From: Alphaproteobacteria bacterium HGW-Alphaproteobacteria-1
GTDB taxonomy: Bacteria; Pseudomonadota; Alphaproteobacteria; Rhodobacterales; Rhodobacteraceae
Assembly: GCA_002842985.1 (NCBI GenBank)
Contig: PHEQ01000008.1
Span: forward strand, 86,510-150,509
Reading direction: 5' to 3'
Length of the DNA: 64,000 bases
A model generated the notes under the pieces. The model did no database searches. It saw only the letters and a program-made list of their open reading frames with translations, and was not told the origin of the DNA. Below are positions 9,180-17,825 of the stretch, piece by piece (the first letter of the stretch is position 1; every line of letters begins with the position of its first letter). A program made the position numbers and the translations under genes.

Positions 9180-9271
9180 GAGGTTGGCGCGGGCAGGCAC
9201 CTCGCCAACCCGGTCAGGTCCGGAAGGAAGCAGCCGTAACGAGCCCCGCTTGGGTCGTTGTCAGCCTCTCA
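9177..9271 (+). ncRNA. ffs: Signal recognition particle RNA, small bacterial type
   Basis: Contains the invariant SRP core GGTCAGGTCCGGAAGGAAGC (from 9212) with the GGAA tetraloop and the asymmetric internal loop. Closing arms GAGAGG and CCTCTC pair at the two ends. The length of about 95 nt is normal for the 4.5S-type RNA that binds Ffh. The 5' end touches the stop codon of the cpdB-like gene and the 3' end runs about eleven bases into the end of the opposite-strand phosphatase gene. The ends are set from the terminal stem and may be off by a few bases. Confidence 0.93.
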
Positions 9272-9755
9272 CCGCCCCCCGAAGCGCCCAGGCCATTTGC
9301 GCCCCGGTCTCGACCGCACAGGGGCGCAAGACGCGCAAGCGCGCCAGCGCCGCCTCGGGGACCTCGCCCGCCTCGATCATAAGCCGCAGAACGGCCATGC
9401 CCGAGCGCCCGCACCCGCCCCGGCAATGCACCAGCACCCGGCCACCGCCGGTCAGTGCCGCCCGCGCCGTTGCACTCGCCTGCGCCCAAACCTCCACCTG
9501 ATCAGGGCCCGGCACGTCGTAATCCGCCACCGGAACCCCGATCCAGCGCGTGCCCACCGCCTGCACATCCGCCGCCAGATCGCCCGCGCCGACGGCCAAC
9601 ATCTCGGCCCCGGTCGTCATCGACAGGACGAGCGCCGGCCTCCAGTCCGCCAGATGCGCCATGTCGGCGGCATAGTCGCCCGACGCCCCCGGCACAGGCG
9701 ACAAGGCCAGCGTGCCCCCGCCCACATGCAACGCGTGAATGACAAACCCGGCCAT
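9261..9755 (-). CDS. Small protein-tyrosine/dual-specificity phosphatase-like protein
   Basis: A 164-residue protein with the cysteine phosphatase loop HCRGGCGRSG (Cys111, Arg117 of CX5R). A possible general-acid Asp lies in VADYDVPGP, about thirty residues before the loop. The fold matches small PTP/DSP-like phosphatases found in Rhodobacteraceae; the substrate is unknown. The last three codons and the stop lie inside the SRP RNA gene on the other strand. The metallopeptidase gene ends six bases upstream on the same strand, so the two are probably cotranscribed. Confidence 0.82.
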   Translation of the reverse strand: MAGFVIHALHVGGGTLALSPVPGASGDYAADMAHLADWRPALVLSMTTGAEMLAVGAGDLAADVQAVGTRWIGVPVADYDVPGPDQVEVWAQASATARAALTGGGRVLVHCRGGCGRSGMAVLRLMIEAGEVPEAALARLRVLRPCAVETGAQMAWALRGAVRG

Positions 9756-9761
9756 GGCGCG

Positions 9762-10595
9762 TCAGAGCCGGTCGGCCCCGAACGTGTCGCAACGCGCCAT
9801 CTCGCCGCTTTCGTAGCCGCGCGCGAACCAGCGCGCGCGCTGTTCGGAGGTGCCATGGGTAAAGGTGTGCGGGCTGGGCACCCGCCCCGCGCGGCGTTGC
9901 AGATGATCGTCGCCGATCATCCGCGCGGCGTTGAGTGCCTCTTTCAGATCGCCCGGCTCCAGCAGACCGTCAACCGCCCGCGCCCAGACCCCCGAAAGGC
10001 AATCGGCCTGCAATTCCAGCCGCACGGTCAGCGCATTGGCCTCTGCCTCGCCCGCCGCCTGCCGCAGCCGACTGACCTCGGGCAGGATACCCAGCTCGTT
10101 CTGCACATGATGCGCCACCTCATGCGCGATCACATAGGCAGCGGCGAAATCGCCCTTCGCGCCCAGTTGCCGCGCCAGCGTGTCAAAGAACTCCGTATCG
10201 AGATACGCCTTGCGATCCGCCGGGCAGTAGAACGGCCCCGTGGCCCCCGAAGCCCCGCCACAGGGGCTTTGTGTCACACCCGAATAAAGCACGAGGACCG
10301 GCGGGCGATAGTCGCGCCCGACCTGCTCGGGAAGCACCCGGTCCCAGACCTGTTCGGTCGTGGCCAGAACCCGCGAGGTAAACTCGGCCGCGTGTTCATC
10401 TCCGGGGCTGGGGGCACGCGCCTCGCGCGGCGCACCGTCCTGCCCCTCCAGAAATGGTGTCACGTCGATCCCGGCGAAATATCCTATGGCCAGGATGATA
10501 ACCAATCCGAGTCCGCCGATCTTCGCACCGCCACCGCCACCGCGTCCGCGCCGGTCCTCGACATTGCGGCTGCGACCGATCCCCTTCAACCTCAT
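9762..10595 (-). CDS. YpfJ-family neutral zinc metallopeptidase
   Basis: 277 residues: an N-terminal NVEDRRG motif and a Gly-rich run, one membrane segment (LGLVIILAIGYFAGI, residues about 29-43), then an extracytoplasmic zincin domain. HEVAHH begins at residue 158, and the family motifs CGGASGATGPFYCPADRKAY and ELQADCLSGVWA are present. The family is putative; peptidase activity is assumed from HEXXH. The ATG at 10595 is favoured over GTG at 10598 because of the upstream AGGGGG spacing. It is divergent from dnaX. Confidence 0.87.
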   Translation of the reverse strand: MRLKGIGRSRNVEDRRGRGGGGGAKIGGLGLVIILAIGYFAGIDVTPFLEGQDGAPREARAPSPGDEHAAEFTSRVLATTEQVWDRVLPEQVGRDYRPPVLVLYSGVTQSPCGGASGATGPFYCPADRKAYLDTEFFDTLARQLGAKGDFAAAYVIAHEVAHHVQNELGILPEVSRLRQAAGEAEANALTVRLELQADCLSGVWARAVDGLLEPGDLKEALNAARMIGDDHLQRRAGRVPSPHTFTHGTSEQRARWFARGYESGEMARCDTFGADRL

Positions 10596-10712
10596 CACCG
10601 TTCCCCCTCGTGACCTGCCCTGATGTTTGCCGCACCCATCTCAAAAAGCAAGGTGGACGGCCAACGCCCCCGGCCTTAGGGTCTCGGGTGACGAGTCAGA
10701 AAGGCCCCACGC

Positions 10713-12455
10713 ATGTCGCAATCCCCCGATGTCGGCTATCAGGTCCTCGCGCGGAAATACCGCCCCGAGACCTTTGCCGATCTCGTCGGCCAGGACGCGA
10801 TGGTGCGCACGCTGAAAAACGCGTTTCAGGCCGATCGCATCGCGCAGGCCTTCATCATGACCGGCATCCGCGGCACCGGCAAGACAACGACTGCCCGGAT
10901 CATCGCCAAAGGCATGAACTGCATCGGCCCCGACGGCGCGGGCGGCCCCACGACCGAGCCTTGCGGTGCGTGCGAGCATTGCGTGGCGATCATGGAAGGC
11001 CGCCATGTCGACGTGATGGAGATGGACGCCGCCAGCCGCACCGGCGTCGGCGATATCCGCGAGATCATCGAGAGCGTGCATTACCGCGCCGCCTCGGCCC
11101 GCTACAAGATCTACATCATCGACGAGGTGCACATGCTCAGCACCTCGGCCTTCAACGCGCTTCTGAAAACGCTGGAAGAACCGCCCGCCCATGTAAAATT
11201 CATCTTCGCCACAACCGAGATCCGCAAGGTGCCGGTCACGGTGCTGTCGCGCTGTCAGCGGTTCGACCTGCGCCGGATCGAGCCGGAGGTGATGATAGGT
11301 CTCTTGCAGCGCATCGCCGGGGCCGAGGGGGCCGCGATCACCGACGAGGCGCTCGCGCTCATCACCCGCGCCGCCGAAGGCTCGGCCCGCGACGCGACCT
11401 CGCTTCTGGATCAGGCGATTTCCCACGGCGCGGGCGAGACGACGGCTACCCAAGTGCGTGCCATGCTGGGCCTTGCCGACCGGGGTCGCGTGCTCGACCT
11501 CTTCGATCTGATCATGAAGGGCGACGCGGCAGGCGCGCTCACCGAACTGGGCGCGCAATATGCCGAGGGCGCTGATCCGCTGGCCGTGCTGCGCGATCTG
11601 GCCGAGATCACCCACTGGGTCAGCGTGGTCAAGATCACGCCGGACGCGGCCGAGGACCCCACCGTCGGCCCGGATGAGCGCGCGCGCGGACTGAATATTG
11701 CCTCGGCGCTGCCGATGCGCGTGCTCACCCGCATGTGGCAGATGCTCCTGAAGGCGCTCGACGAGGTGGCCCAGGCCCCCAACGCCATGATGGCCGCCGA
11801 GATGGCGGTGATCCGGCTCACCCATGTGGCCGATCTGCCCGCCCCCGAAGACCTCGTCCGCCAGCTGCGTGACACGCCCCCCTCAGGGACCGGTGGCGGT
11901 GGCGGATCCGGCCCGCGCGCCACACCGCAAGGCACGGCACCCCCGCCCCGCGCGAGCATGACCACGCATCACGGCGCGGGTTCGGTGACCGCCGCCGCCC
12001 CCGCGCAGGATACGGCCCTCGCCGCCTATGCGACCTTCGATTCGGTGCTCGACCTCATCCGCGACCAGCGCGACGCGCGCCTTTTGATCGAGGTCGAGGG
12101 CTGCCTGCGCCTCGCCGCCTACCGTCCGGGCCGGATCGAATTCACCCCCACGCCCGACGCGCCCGCCGACCTTGCCCAGCGCCTCGGCACCGCGCTGCAA
12201 CGCTGGACAGGGCAACGCTGGGCCGTCAGCCTCGTCAATTCCGCCACCAGCCCCACCCTGCGCGAAGCCCGCGACGCCGCACAATCGGCGCTGGAGTCAC
12301 AGGCGCGCGCGCATCCCCTGGTGCGCGCCGTGCTCGACGCCTTTCCCAAGGCCGCGATCCGAGAGATCCGCAGCGCCGAACAGATCACCACCGAAGCCCA
12401 TTCCGAGGCCCTGCCCGAGGTGGACGAGGAATGGGATCCGTTCGAGGAGGACTGA
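10713..12455 (+). CDS. dnaX: DNA polymerase III subunits gamma and tau
   Basis: 580 residues with the clamp-loader AAA+ module: Walker A GIRGTGKTTTA at about residue 46, a zinc module with CGACEHC, Walker B IIDEVHM, and LSRCQRFD. The tau C-terminal part contains Pro/Gly/Ala-rich linkers and the SVLDLIRDQRDARLL region that binds the polymerase. It loads the sliding clamp and links polymerase and helicase. It heads the conserved dnaX-ybaB-recR cluster. I see no obvious slippery A-run for a programmed frameshift to gamma. Confidence 0.97.
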   Translation: MSQSPDVGYQVLARKYRPETFADLVGQDAMVRTLKNAFQADRIAQAFIMTGIRGTGKTTTARIIAKGMNCIGPDGAGGPTTEPCGACEHCVAIMEGRHVDVMEMDAASRTGVGDIREIIESVHYRAASARYKIYIIDEVHMLSTSAFNALLKTLEEPPAHVKFIFATTEIRKVPVTVLSRCQRFDLRRIEPEVMIGLLQRIAGAEGAAITDEALALITRAAEGSARDATSLLDQAISHGAGETTATQVRAMLGLADRGRVLDLFDLIMKGDAAGALTELGAQYAEGADPLAVLRDLAEITHWVSVVKITPDAAEDPTVGPDERARGLNIASALPMRVLTRMWQMLLKALDEVAQAPNAMMAAEMAVIRLTHVADLPAPEDLVRQLRDTPPSGTGGGGGSGPRATPQGTAPPPRASMTTHHGAGSVTAAAPAQDTALAAYATFDSVLDLIRDQRDARLLIEVEGCLRLAAYRPGRIEFTPTPDAPADLAQRLGTALQRWTGQRWAVSLVNSATSPTLREARDAAQSALESQARAHPLVRAVLDAFPKAAIREIRSAEQITTEAHSEALPEVDEEWDPFEED

Positions 12456-12522
12456 ACACCTCGCCAAACCGCGCGCGATATGCTTAAAGCCGCAGCGAAC
12501 CTTTCAGCAGGAGATGACCGAC

Positions 12523-12867
12523 ATGTTCAAGGGTCTGGGACAGATGGGCGATATGGCCAAGATGATGAAGGCCGCCCAGGAAATGCAACAGAAAATGGCC
12601 GCCCTTCAGGACGAAATGCACAGCGTCACCGTCATCGGCGAATCGGGCGCGGGCCTCGTCAAGGCCACCTGCACCGCAAAGGGCGAGCTGAAGGCGCTCG
12701 ACATTGATCCCTCGATCTTCAACGCCGATGACAAGGAAGTGGTCGAGGACCTGATCCTCGCCGCGATCAAGGACGCGCAATCGCGCGCTCAGGACAAGGT
12801 CAAGGAAGAGATGGGCAAGCTCACCGAATCGATGGGGCTGCCCAAGGACATGAAGCTGCCGTTCTGA
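12523..12867 (+). CDS. ybaB: YbaB/EbfC nucleoid-associated protein
   Basis: A 114-residue DNA-binding protein with the family's MFKGLGQMGDMAKMMKAAQE start, a central ATCTAKGELKALDIDPS strand region and KLTESMGLP near the end. It forms dimers that bind DNA, and sits between dnaX and recR as usual. The start at 12523 is preferred because AGGAG lies nine bases upstream; an ATG at 12514 overlaps that box. Confidence 0.94.
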   Translation: MFKGLGQMGDMAKMMKAAQEMQQKMAALQDEMHSVTVIGESGAGLVKATCTAKGELKALDIDPSIFNADDKEVVEDLILAAIKDAQSRAQDKVKEEMGKLTESMGLPKDMKLPF

Positions 12868-12874
12868 GCCGTGG

Positions 12875-12908
12875 TTCACTGTTCCTGAAAATACTCTCGC
12901 CGACGGCG
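12875..12908 (+). repeat. Short dispersed repeat, copy 1
   Basis: TTCACTGTTCC followed by AAAATACTCTCGCC in the ybaB-recR gap. It closely matches the stretch at 15,674-15,704. I recall similar sequences scattered between genes in Rhodobacteraceae; the role is unknown. Confidence 0.55.
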
Positions 12909-12939
12909 AAACCCCGCCCGCCTCTCCGGAGCCACACGC

Positions 12940-13533
12940 GTGAGCAGCACCCGCGATATCGACGCCCTGATCGACATGATGGCCCGTCTTCCAGGGCTTG
13001 GCCCGCGCTCGGCGCGGCGCGCGGTGCTGCACATGATCCGCAAGCGCGCGCTGCTGCTCTCGCCGCTCGCCGATCTCATGCAAAACGTCGCCGCCACCGC
13101 GCGCGAATGTCGCATCTGCGGCAATATCGGCACGGCCGAGATCTGCGACATCTGCGCCGCGCCCAAGCGCACCAATGGCCAGATCTGCGTGGTCGAGGAT
13201 GTGGCCGATCTCTGGGCGATGGAACGCGGGCACGCCTTCAAGGGCCGCTATCACGTCCTCGGCGGCACGCTCTCGGCGCTCGATCAGATCGGCCCCGAGA
13301 TGCTGCGCATCCCCGAACTTGTCGCCCGTGTCGAGGCCGAAAGCATCACCGAGGTGATCCTCGCTCTCAACGCCACCGTCGATGGCCAGACCACCGCCCA
13401 CTACATCGCCGATCAGCTTGAGGGCAAAGTGTCGCTCACCTCGCTCGCGCAGGGTGTTCCAATCGGCGGCGAGTTGGACTATCTCGACGATGGCACGATC
13501 AGTGCGGCCCTCGCGGCGCGCAAATCGTTCTGA
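12940..13533 (+). CDS. recR: Recombination mediator protein RecR
   Basis: 197 residues with an N-terminal helix-hairpin-helix ([11 protein letters not shown]), a four-cysteine zinc finger (CRICGNIG then CDIC), a Toprim domain ([14 protein letters not shown]) and the C-terminal Walker B-like part (ARGVP-type seen as [14 protein letters not shown]). It helps RecF/RecO load RecA at gaps. The start is a GTG at 12940; it follows ybaB by 72 bp. Confidence 0.96.
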   Translation: MSSTRDIDALIDMMARLPGLGPRSARRAVLHMIRKRALLLSPLADLMQNVAATARECRICGNIGTAEICDICAAPKRTNGQICVVEDVADLWAMERGHAFKGRYHVLGGTLSALDQIGPEMLRIPELVARVEAESITEVILALNATVDGQTTAHYIADQLEGKVSLTSLAQGVPIGGELDYLDDGTISAALAARKSF

Positions 13534-13571
13534 CCCCGCGCCGCTGGCCACCCACCACCCGGAAAGACGCC

Positions 13572-13901
13572 ATGCATCCCCTGGCCTTCGCCTTCCTTTA
13601 CCTCACGGTTCTCAATTCGACGACCTTCGGCCTGTTCTGGTGGGACAAGCAATGCGCCATCCATCGCCGCTGGCGCGTGCCCGAAAGCACACTGCTGACG
13701 CTCTGTCTTGTCGGTGGGGCCTTCGGCGCAAAGACCGGTCAGGGCGTCTTCCGGCACAAGACGCGCAAGGAACCGTTCCGAAGCTCGCTCAACGCGATCA
13801 TGGTGCTGCATCTGGCCTTTGCCTCGGCCCTGCTCATCCCGGGCTTTCGCGCGCAGGTCATGGCGCTCCTGCTCGACACCACAACCGCGCTTTTCGGCTG
13901 A
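13572..13901 (+). CDS. DUF1294 small membrane protein
   Basis: 109 residues with two or three membrane segments and the DUF1294 pattern: NSTTFGLFWWDKQCA, RRWRVPESTLL, GGAFGAKTGQGVFRHKTRK. Function unknown. It follows recR by 38 bp on the same strand and may be read with it. Confidence 0.8.
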   Translation: MHPLAFAFLYLTVLNSTTFGLFWWDKQCAIHRRWRVPESTLLTLCLVGGAFGAKTGQGVFRHKTRKEPFRSSLNAIMVLHLAFASALLIPGFRAQVMALLLDTTTALFG

Positions 13902-13907
13902 AGCCGC

Positions 13908-14366
13908 TCAGCTCACTTCTTCCTCGAGTTTCAGTTTCATTTCCAGCAGAACCTGTTGCAGATGGGTCGTCTCGCGCAGCAGCCGCTTGGCCTCGTTGAC
14001 GGTGATCACGCCATCGCCGATGCTTTGCTGATACTCCCCCATCAGGATCGCAAACCGCTGCGCAAGCGCGATGACATCGCTGTTGACCGATGTCCGCTCC
14101 CGCGTGTTGCGCAGGCTCTCGGTCAGGCTCAGGTTGATGCCCTTCAATTCCGCCAGCGCCGAGGTCACATGCGGATAACTCGCCGCCTGCTCAAGGGCTG
14201 CCACCGCATCCACGGGCATGAAGCGGTCGTCATGTTCCTCGTGATCGGAATAATACCGCCCCAGCGTCGCCTTGGATTTGCCGGTCAGCTTGCAGGCGGC
14301 CTCGATGCCCACGTCCTTGACCAGCGCCTCGGTGTGCTTCTTGAGATAATTTCCAATCACCGACAT
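13908..14366 (-). CDS. Hypothetical protein with possible phage CII-like helix-turn-helix start
   Basis: 152 residues, no recognised catalytic motif. The N-terminal third (ALVKDVGIEAACKLTGKSKA then TLGRYYSDHEE) looks like a helix-turn-helix of the phage CII-like type. The C-terminal half (AQRFAILMGEYQQSIGDGV then TVNEAKRLLRETTHLQQVL) is helical and may form a coiled coil. A small regulatory role is a guess. It is convergent with the DUF1294 gene. Confidence 0.65.
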   Translation of the reverse strand: MSVIGNYLKKHTEALVKDVGIEAACKLTGKSKATLGRYYSDHEEHDDRFMPVDAVAALEQAASYPHVTSALAELKGINLSLTESLRNTRERTSVNSDVIALAQRFAILMGEYQQSIGDGVITVNEAKRLLRETTHLQQVLLEMKLKLEEEVS

Positions 14367-14480
14367 ACTTGGTCCCCATGTAACAAGCCCGCCTCGCGCG
14401 GGGCCGCTATCGCCTTAAACCCTTTGTTCTGGAATGTCATTTTCAAATCGTGTCATGAAACGCGGGGGCGGGCGCCCGCC

Positions 14481-15602
14481 TCAACCCCGCTCCACCAGCA
14501 CGGACCCCACGGAATACCCCGCCCCGAAGGAACAGATCAGACCCTTGTCGCCAGTTTGCAGGTCGCCCGAATGCTGCGCAAAGGCTATGATCGACCCCGC
14601 AGAGGAGGTGTTGGCATAGTCCTGAAGGATATTTGGCTGTTCCTGCGGCTCCGGCACGCGCCCCATCACCTTGCGGCCAATGAAATCGTTCATGGTCTTG
14701 TTGGCCTGATGCAGCCAGATCCGCCGCAGATCCGCCGCCGTCACACCCTCCTCCTCCATGTGCCCCAGGATATGCGCCGAGACCATCGGCAACACCTCCT
14801 TGAACACTTTCCGCCCCTCCTGCACGAACAGCATGTCGCGCCGGTCGGCCATGCCGTCGGGGCGCGAGCGGCGCAGAAAACCGTTGTTGTTGCGGATGTT
14901 GTTGGAAAACTGCGTGGCACAACGGGTCGAGAGGATGCGGAAATGCGAACCCCTCGCCTCCTCCGCCGGTTCGATCACCAGCGCGGTGCAGACATCGCCG
15001 AAGATGAAATGACAATCCCGGTCGCGCCACTCCAGATGCCCCGAACAGATCTCGGGGCTGACCACCAACGCCCGCCGCGCGCTGCCCCCCCGGATCATGT
15101 CGGCGGCGGCCTGAATACCGAACGTGGCCGAGGAACACGCCACGTTCATGTCAAAGGCAAACCCGCCCGCGCCGAGCAAAGCCTGAATCTCGATCGCCAC
15201 CGCCGGATAGGGCCGCTCGTGATTGGACGCAGCGCATATCACGAGGTCGATCTCGCCCGCCTCCCGTCCCGCCTGCGCCAGCGCCTCGCCGCAGGCCTCG
15301 AGCGCCATTTCCGCCATGATCCCCGGTTCGTCATCGCGGCGCTGCCGCAGAAGCGGGTGCATCACCTCCGGGTCCAGAACCCCTGCCTTGTCCATCACGT
15401 GCCGCTGCTCGATCCCCGAGGCCGAAAGGATGAACTCCGAGGAAGACGGCGCCTTGGCCTCGATCTCACCGGCCGCGATTTCCGCCGCATGGCGCGCATT
15501 GAACGCCTCGGCATAGGCGTTGTAGGCCACCACCAATTCCTCGTTGGTGATCACCTCCGGCGGCGTGAACACGCCCGATCCCGTAATCGCGGGCTGCACC
15601 AT
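14481..15602 (-). CDS. Beta-ketoacyl-ACP synthase III-like protein
   Basis: 373 residues of the thiolase fold with a KAS III triad: Cys156 in NVACSSATFG, His298 in WLHQANKTM, and Asn331 in YANTSSAGS. The C-terminal FGAGYSVGSVLVERG closes the fold. It is about fifty residues longer than the housekeeping FabH and is not next to plsX, so it is likely a second, specialised condensing enzyme that joins an acyl-CoA starter to malonyl-ACP. A GAGGAG box precedes the ATG at 15602. The starter unit is unknown. Confidence 0.85.
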   Translation of the reverse strand: MVQPAITGSGVFTPPEVITNEELVVAYNAYAEAFNARHAAEIAAGEIEAKAPSSSEFILSASGIEQRHVMDKAGVLDPEVMHPLLRQRRDDEPGIMAEMALEACGEALAQAGREAGEIDLVICAASNHERPYPAVAIEIQALLGAGGFAFDMNVACSSATFGIQAAADMIRGGSARRALVVSPEICSGHLEWRDRDCHFIFGDVCTALVIEPAEEARGSHFRILSTRCATQFSNNIRNNNGFLRRSRPDGMADRRDMLFVQEGRKVFKEVLPMVSAHILGHMEEEGVTAADLRRIWLHQANKTMNDFIGRKVMGRVPEPQEQPNILQDYANTSSAGSIIAFAQHSGDLQTGDKGLICSFGAGYSVGSVLVERG

Positions 15603-15673
15603 GGTCTTGCTCCTCAGGTTTCAGGCCAGATCACCGGAAACGCGCCGCCCCGTCAAGCAGGACATCGCCCCGC

Positions 15674-15704
15674 TTCACTGTTCCAAAAATACTCACGCCA
15701 CCGG
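15674..15704 (+). repeat. Short dispersed repeat, copy 2
   Basis: TTCACTGTTCC then AAAAATACTCACGCCACCGG, closely matching the copy at 12,875. The stop codon and last codons of the hydroxyacid dehydrogenase gene lie within it. Confidence 0.55.
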
Positions 15705-16649
15705 GTTCGGCAGCGTCTCACCCGCGAAGAAGGCGCGCAGGTTCTCGACCGCCATCAGCCCCATCGCCTCGCGCACCTCGAGCGCGGCGGTGCCCAGATG
15801 CGGCAGGAGCGTGACGGTCTCCATTCGGCGCAGCGCCTCGGGCACCTCGGGCTCGCGCGCATAGACATCGAGCCCCGCCCCGGCGATGCGCCCCTCGGCC
15901 AGGGCCTCGATCAGAGCGGCCTCATCCACCACATCGCCCCGCGCGATGTTCACGAGATGCGCCGTAGGCCTCATGGCCGCCAGCACCTCGGCCCCGATGG
16001 TGTTGCGGGTCTCGGCCCCGCCCGGCAGGGCCGCCACAAGGAAATCCACTGCCCCCGCCAGCGCCGTCAGGCTCTCGACCTGTCGCGCCGGAAGATCGAC
16101 ACCCTTCGGCGAGCGGTTGTAGAATAAAACTTCCATCCCGAAGCCGAAGTGACAGCGCCGCGCGATCGCCTGCCCGATGCGGCCCATGCCGACGATGCCC
16201 ACCGTCTTGCCGGTCATGTGCAGCCCCAGCATCTGCGTCGGGTTCCACCCGGTCCAGCGGCCTGCGCGCAGCATCCGCTCCCCCTCGCCCGCGCGCCGCG
16301 CGCTCATCAGCATCAGCATGAGCGCGATATCGGCGGTCGCATCGGTCACAGCCCCCGGCGTGTTGGTGACAGAAATGCCAACCGCGCGTGCCGCCGCCAC
16401 GTCGATATGGTTATAGCCCACCCCGAAATTGGCGAGGATGCGGCACCGGCTGCCCGCTGCCTCGGCAAAGACCTCGGCCGAGAACAGGTCGCCCAGCGTT
16501 GGCACGATACCGTCATAGAGCGCCAGCGCGCCCTTCATCTGTCCGGGCTTCAGGGGTGTGTTCTCCTCGCGCATCTCTACCTCGAACAGCGCGCGCGCGG
16601 CCTCTATGACGCGCGGCGGCATCGGCCTCGTGACAAGGACCCGTCTCAA
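15693..16649 (-). CDS. D-2-hydroxyacid dehydrogenase (glyoxylate/hydroxypyruvate reductase-like)
   Basis: 318 residues: catalytic part with NFGVGYNHIDVAAAR, Rossmann motif VGIVGMGRIGQAIARR, the substrate-binding Arg in NIARGDVVDE, the Glu in GAGLDVYAREPEVP, and catalytic His in LLPHLGTAA. It probably reduces a small 2-oxoacid such as glyoxylate with NAD(P)H. The start is a TTG at 16649, supported by GGGAGG six bases upstream, and it overlaps the csaA stop. Third gene of a proC-csaA-dehydrogenase operon. Confidence 0.88.
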   Translation of the reverse strand: MRRVLVTRPMPPRVIEAARALFEVEMREENTPLKPGQMKGALALYDGIVPTLGDLFSAEVFAEAAGSRCRILANFGVGYNHIDVAAARAVGISVTNTPGAVTDATADIALMLMLMSARRAGEGERMLRAGRWTGWNPTQMLGLHMTGKTVGIVGMGRIGQAIARRCHFGFGMEVLFYNRSPKGVDLPARQVESLTALAGAVDFLVAALPGGAETRNTIGAEVLAAMRPTAHLVNIARGDVVDEAALIEALAEGRIAGAGLDVYAREPEVPEALRRMETVTLLPHLGTAALEVREAMGLMAVENLRAFFAGETLPNPVA

Positions 16650-16984
16650 TGCAGCCTCCCGCCCAGGGGCACATCAAGGTCAGGGCCAATCAGGACGATC
16701 CCGCCCGCCGCGTCGCTCACCCCCAGAACCAGAACCTCGGAAAGAAACTTGCCGATCTGACGGGGCGGGAAATTCACCACCGCGAGCACCTGACGGCCAA
16801 TCAGCCCCTCGGGCGTGTAATGCGCGGTGATCTGCGCGCTCGATTTTTTCTCGCCGATCTCGGGGCCGAAATCGATCCAGAGCTTGATCGCGGGCTTGCG
16901 GGCCTCCGGGTAGGGCTCCGCACGGACCACCCGGCCCGCGCGGATATCCACCGCAAGGAAATCGTCAAAACCGATCTCAGCCAT
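16646..16984 (-). CDS. csaA: CsaA-type tRNA-binding protein
   Basis: 112 residues forming a single OB-fold tRNA-binding domain (FDDFLAVDIRAGRVVRAEPY, ITAHYTPEGLIGRQVLAVVN, PRQIGKF, SEVLVLG). It has the normal length for CsaA, a dimeric protein with tRNA-binding and proposed chaperone roles. The ATG at 16984 overlaps the proC stop by eight bases, so translation is probably coupled; longer readings add unrelated sequence. Confidence 0.9.
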   Translation of the reverse strand: MAEIGFDDFLAVDIRAGRVVRAEPYPEARKPAIKLWIDFGPEIGEKKSSAQITAHYTPEGLIGRQVLAVVNFPPRQIGKFLSEVLVLGVSDAAGGIVLIGPDLDVPLGGRLH

Positions 16985-17789
16985 CGCGCAGCTCCCGCGA
17001 GCGCGCCGCTGCCGCCGCCACGGTCCGCGCAATGAGAGGTGGCAGGCCGGTGCCCTCGTCCATCAGCACGCCAAGTCCCGCCTGCGTGGTGCCATTGGGG
17101 CTGGTGACATTCTCGCGCAGTTGCGCGGGCGTCTCGTCTGCGGCTTCGGCCAGCGCACCCGCCCCCGCCACCGTGGCGCGGGCCAGTTGCATCGCCAGCG
17201 CAGGGGCCAGCCCTTCGGCCTCACCGGCCCGCGCCATGCATTCGATCATGTGAAACACATAGGCGGGGCCAGAGCCCGACAGCCCCGTGACCGCGTCCAT
17301 CTGATCCTCGCTGTCGAGCCGGACAACCTGCCCCACGGCCCGCAGCAATGTCTCCGCCTGATCGAGATGCGCAGATGTTACCGCCGCGTTGCCGACAATG
17401 GCGGAAATCCCGCGCCCCACAGCGGCGGGCGTGTTGGGCATGGCGCGCACCACCGGCGTGGCCGCCCCCAGCATCGCCTCATAGGCGGCGATGGTCGTGC
17501 CCGCCGCGACCGAAACAAAGAGCGTCGCGCCGTTGCCGTAGCCTTTGAGCGTGGGCAGGGCCGCGCCCATCATCTGTGGTTTGACCGCGACGATCACGAT
17601 GGCCGGGCTTTCGGGCAGCCCTCCGTTGACATGAACACCCGTCCCGCGCAGCCAATCGCCCGGGTGCGGGTCGATCACATGCACCGCATCGGCCGCCAAC
17701 CCGCCCCCGAGCCAGCCCTTCAGCATCGCGCCACCCATCTTGCCGCATCCCAGAAGGACAAGGCCCCGCTCTGCCACCTGCGTGATCAT
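16977..17789 (-). CDS. proC: Pyrroline-5-carboxylate reductase
   Basis: 270 residues with the NAD(P)-binding start LVLLGCGKMGGAMLKGWL, VIVAVKPQMM, the RAMPNTPAAVGRG motif, and the C-terminal SGSGPAYVFHMIECMARAGE and VTSPNGTTQAGL helices typical of ProC. It makes proline from pyrroline-5-carboxylate in the cytosol. It overlaps csaA downstream. Confidence 0.95.
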   Translation of the reverse strand: MITQVAERGLVLLGCGKMGGAMLKGWLGGGLAADAVHVIDPHPGDWLRGTGVHVNGGLPESPAIVIVAVKPQMMGAALPTLKGYGNGATLFVSVAAGTTIAAYEAMLGAATPVVRAMPNTPAAVGRGISAIVGNAAVTSAHLDQAETLLRAVGQVVRLDSEDQMDAVTGLSGSGPAYVFHMIECMARAGEAEGLAPALAMQLARATVAGAGALAEAADETPAQLRENVTSPNGTTQAGLGVLMDEGTGLPPLIARTVAAAAARSRELRDG

Positions 17790-17796
17790 GATGATT

Positions 17797-17821
17797 GCCC
17801 CCGCCTTTATCGTGCGGGGGC
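17797..17821 (-). terminator. Strong hairpin between ybjN and proC
   Basis: A perfect 8-bp stem (GCCCCCGC with GCGGGGGC) around a nine-base loop lies in the 36-bp gap between the ybjN stop and the proC start. No T-run follows on the minus strand, so it may act as an attenuator or RNA-processing signal rather than a full terminator. Confidence 0.35.
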
Positions 17822-17825
17822 AGGT

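Noticed and set aside
9258..10613. Long plus-strand frame opposite the phosphatase and metallopeptidase genes
   Set aside because: It is antisense to two clear genes, has high-GC composition with Arg/Pro/His bias and no family motif.
13956..16127. 723-codon plus-strand frame opposite the KAS III-like gene
   Set aside because: Antisense to the KAS III-like and hydroxyacid dehydrogenase genes, which have full catalytic motifs; typical open antisense frame of G+C-rich DNA.
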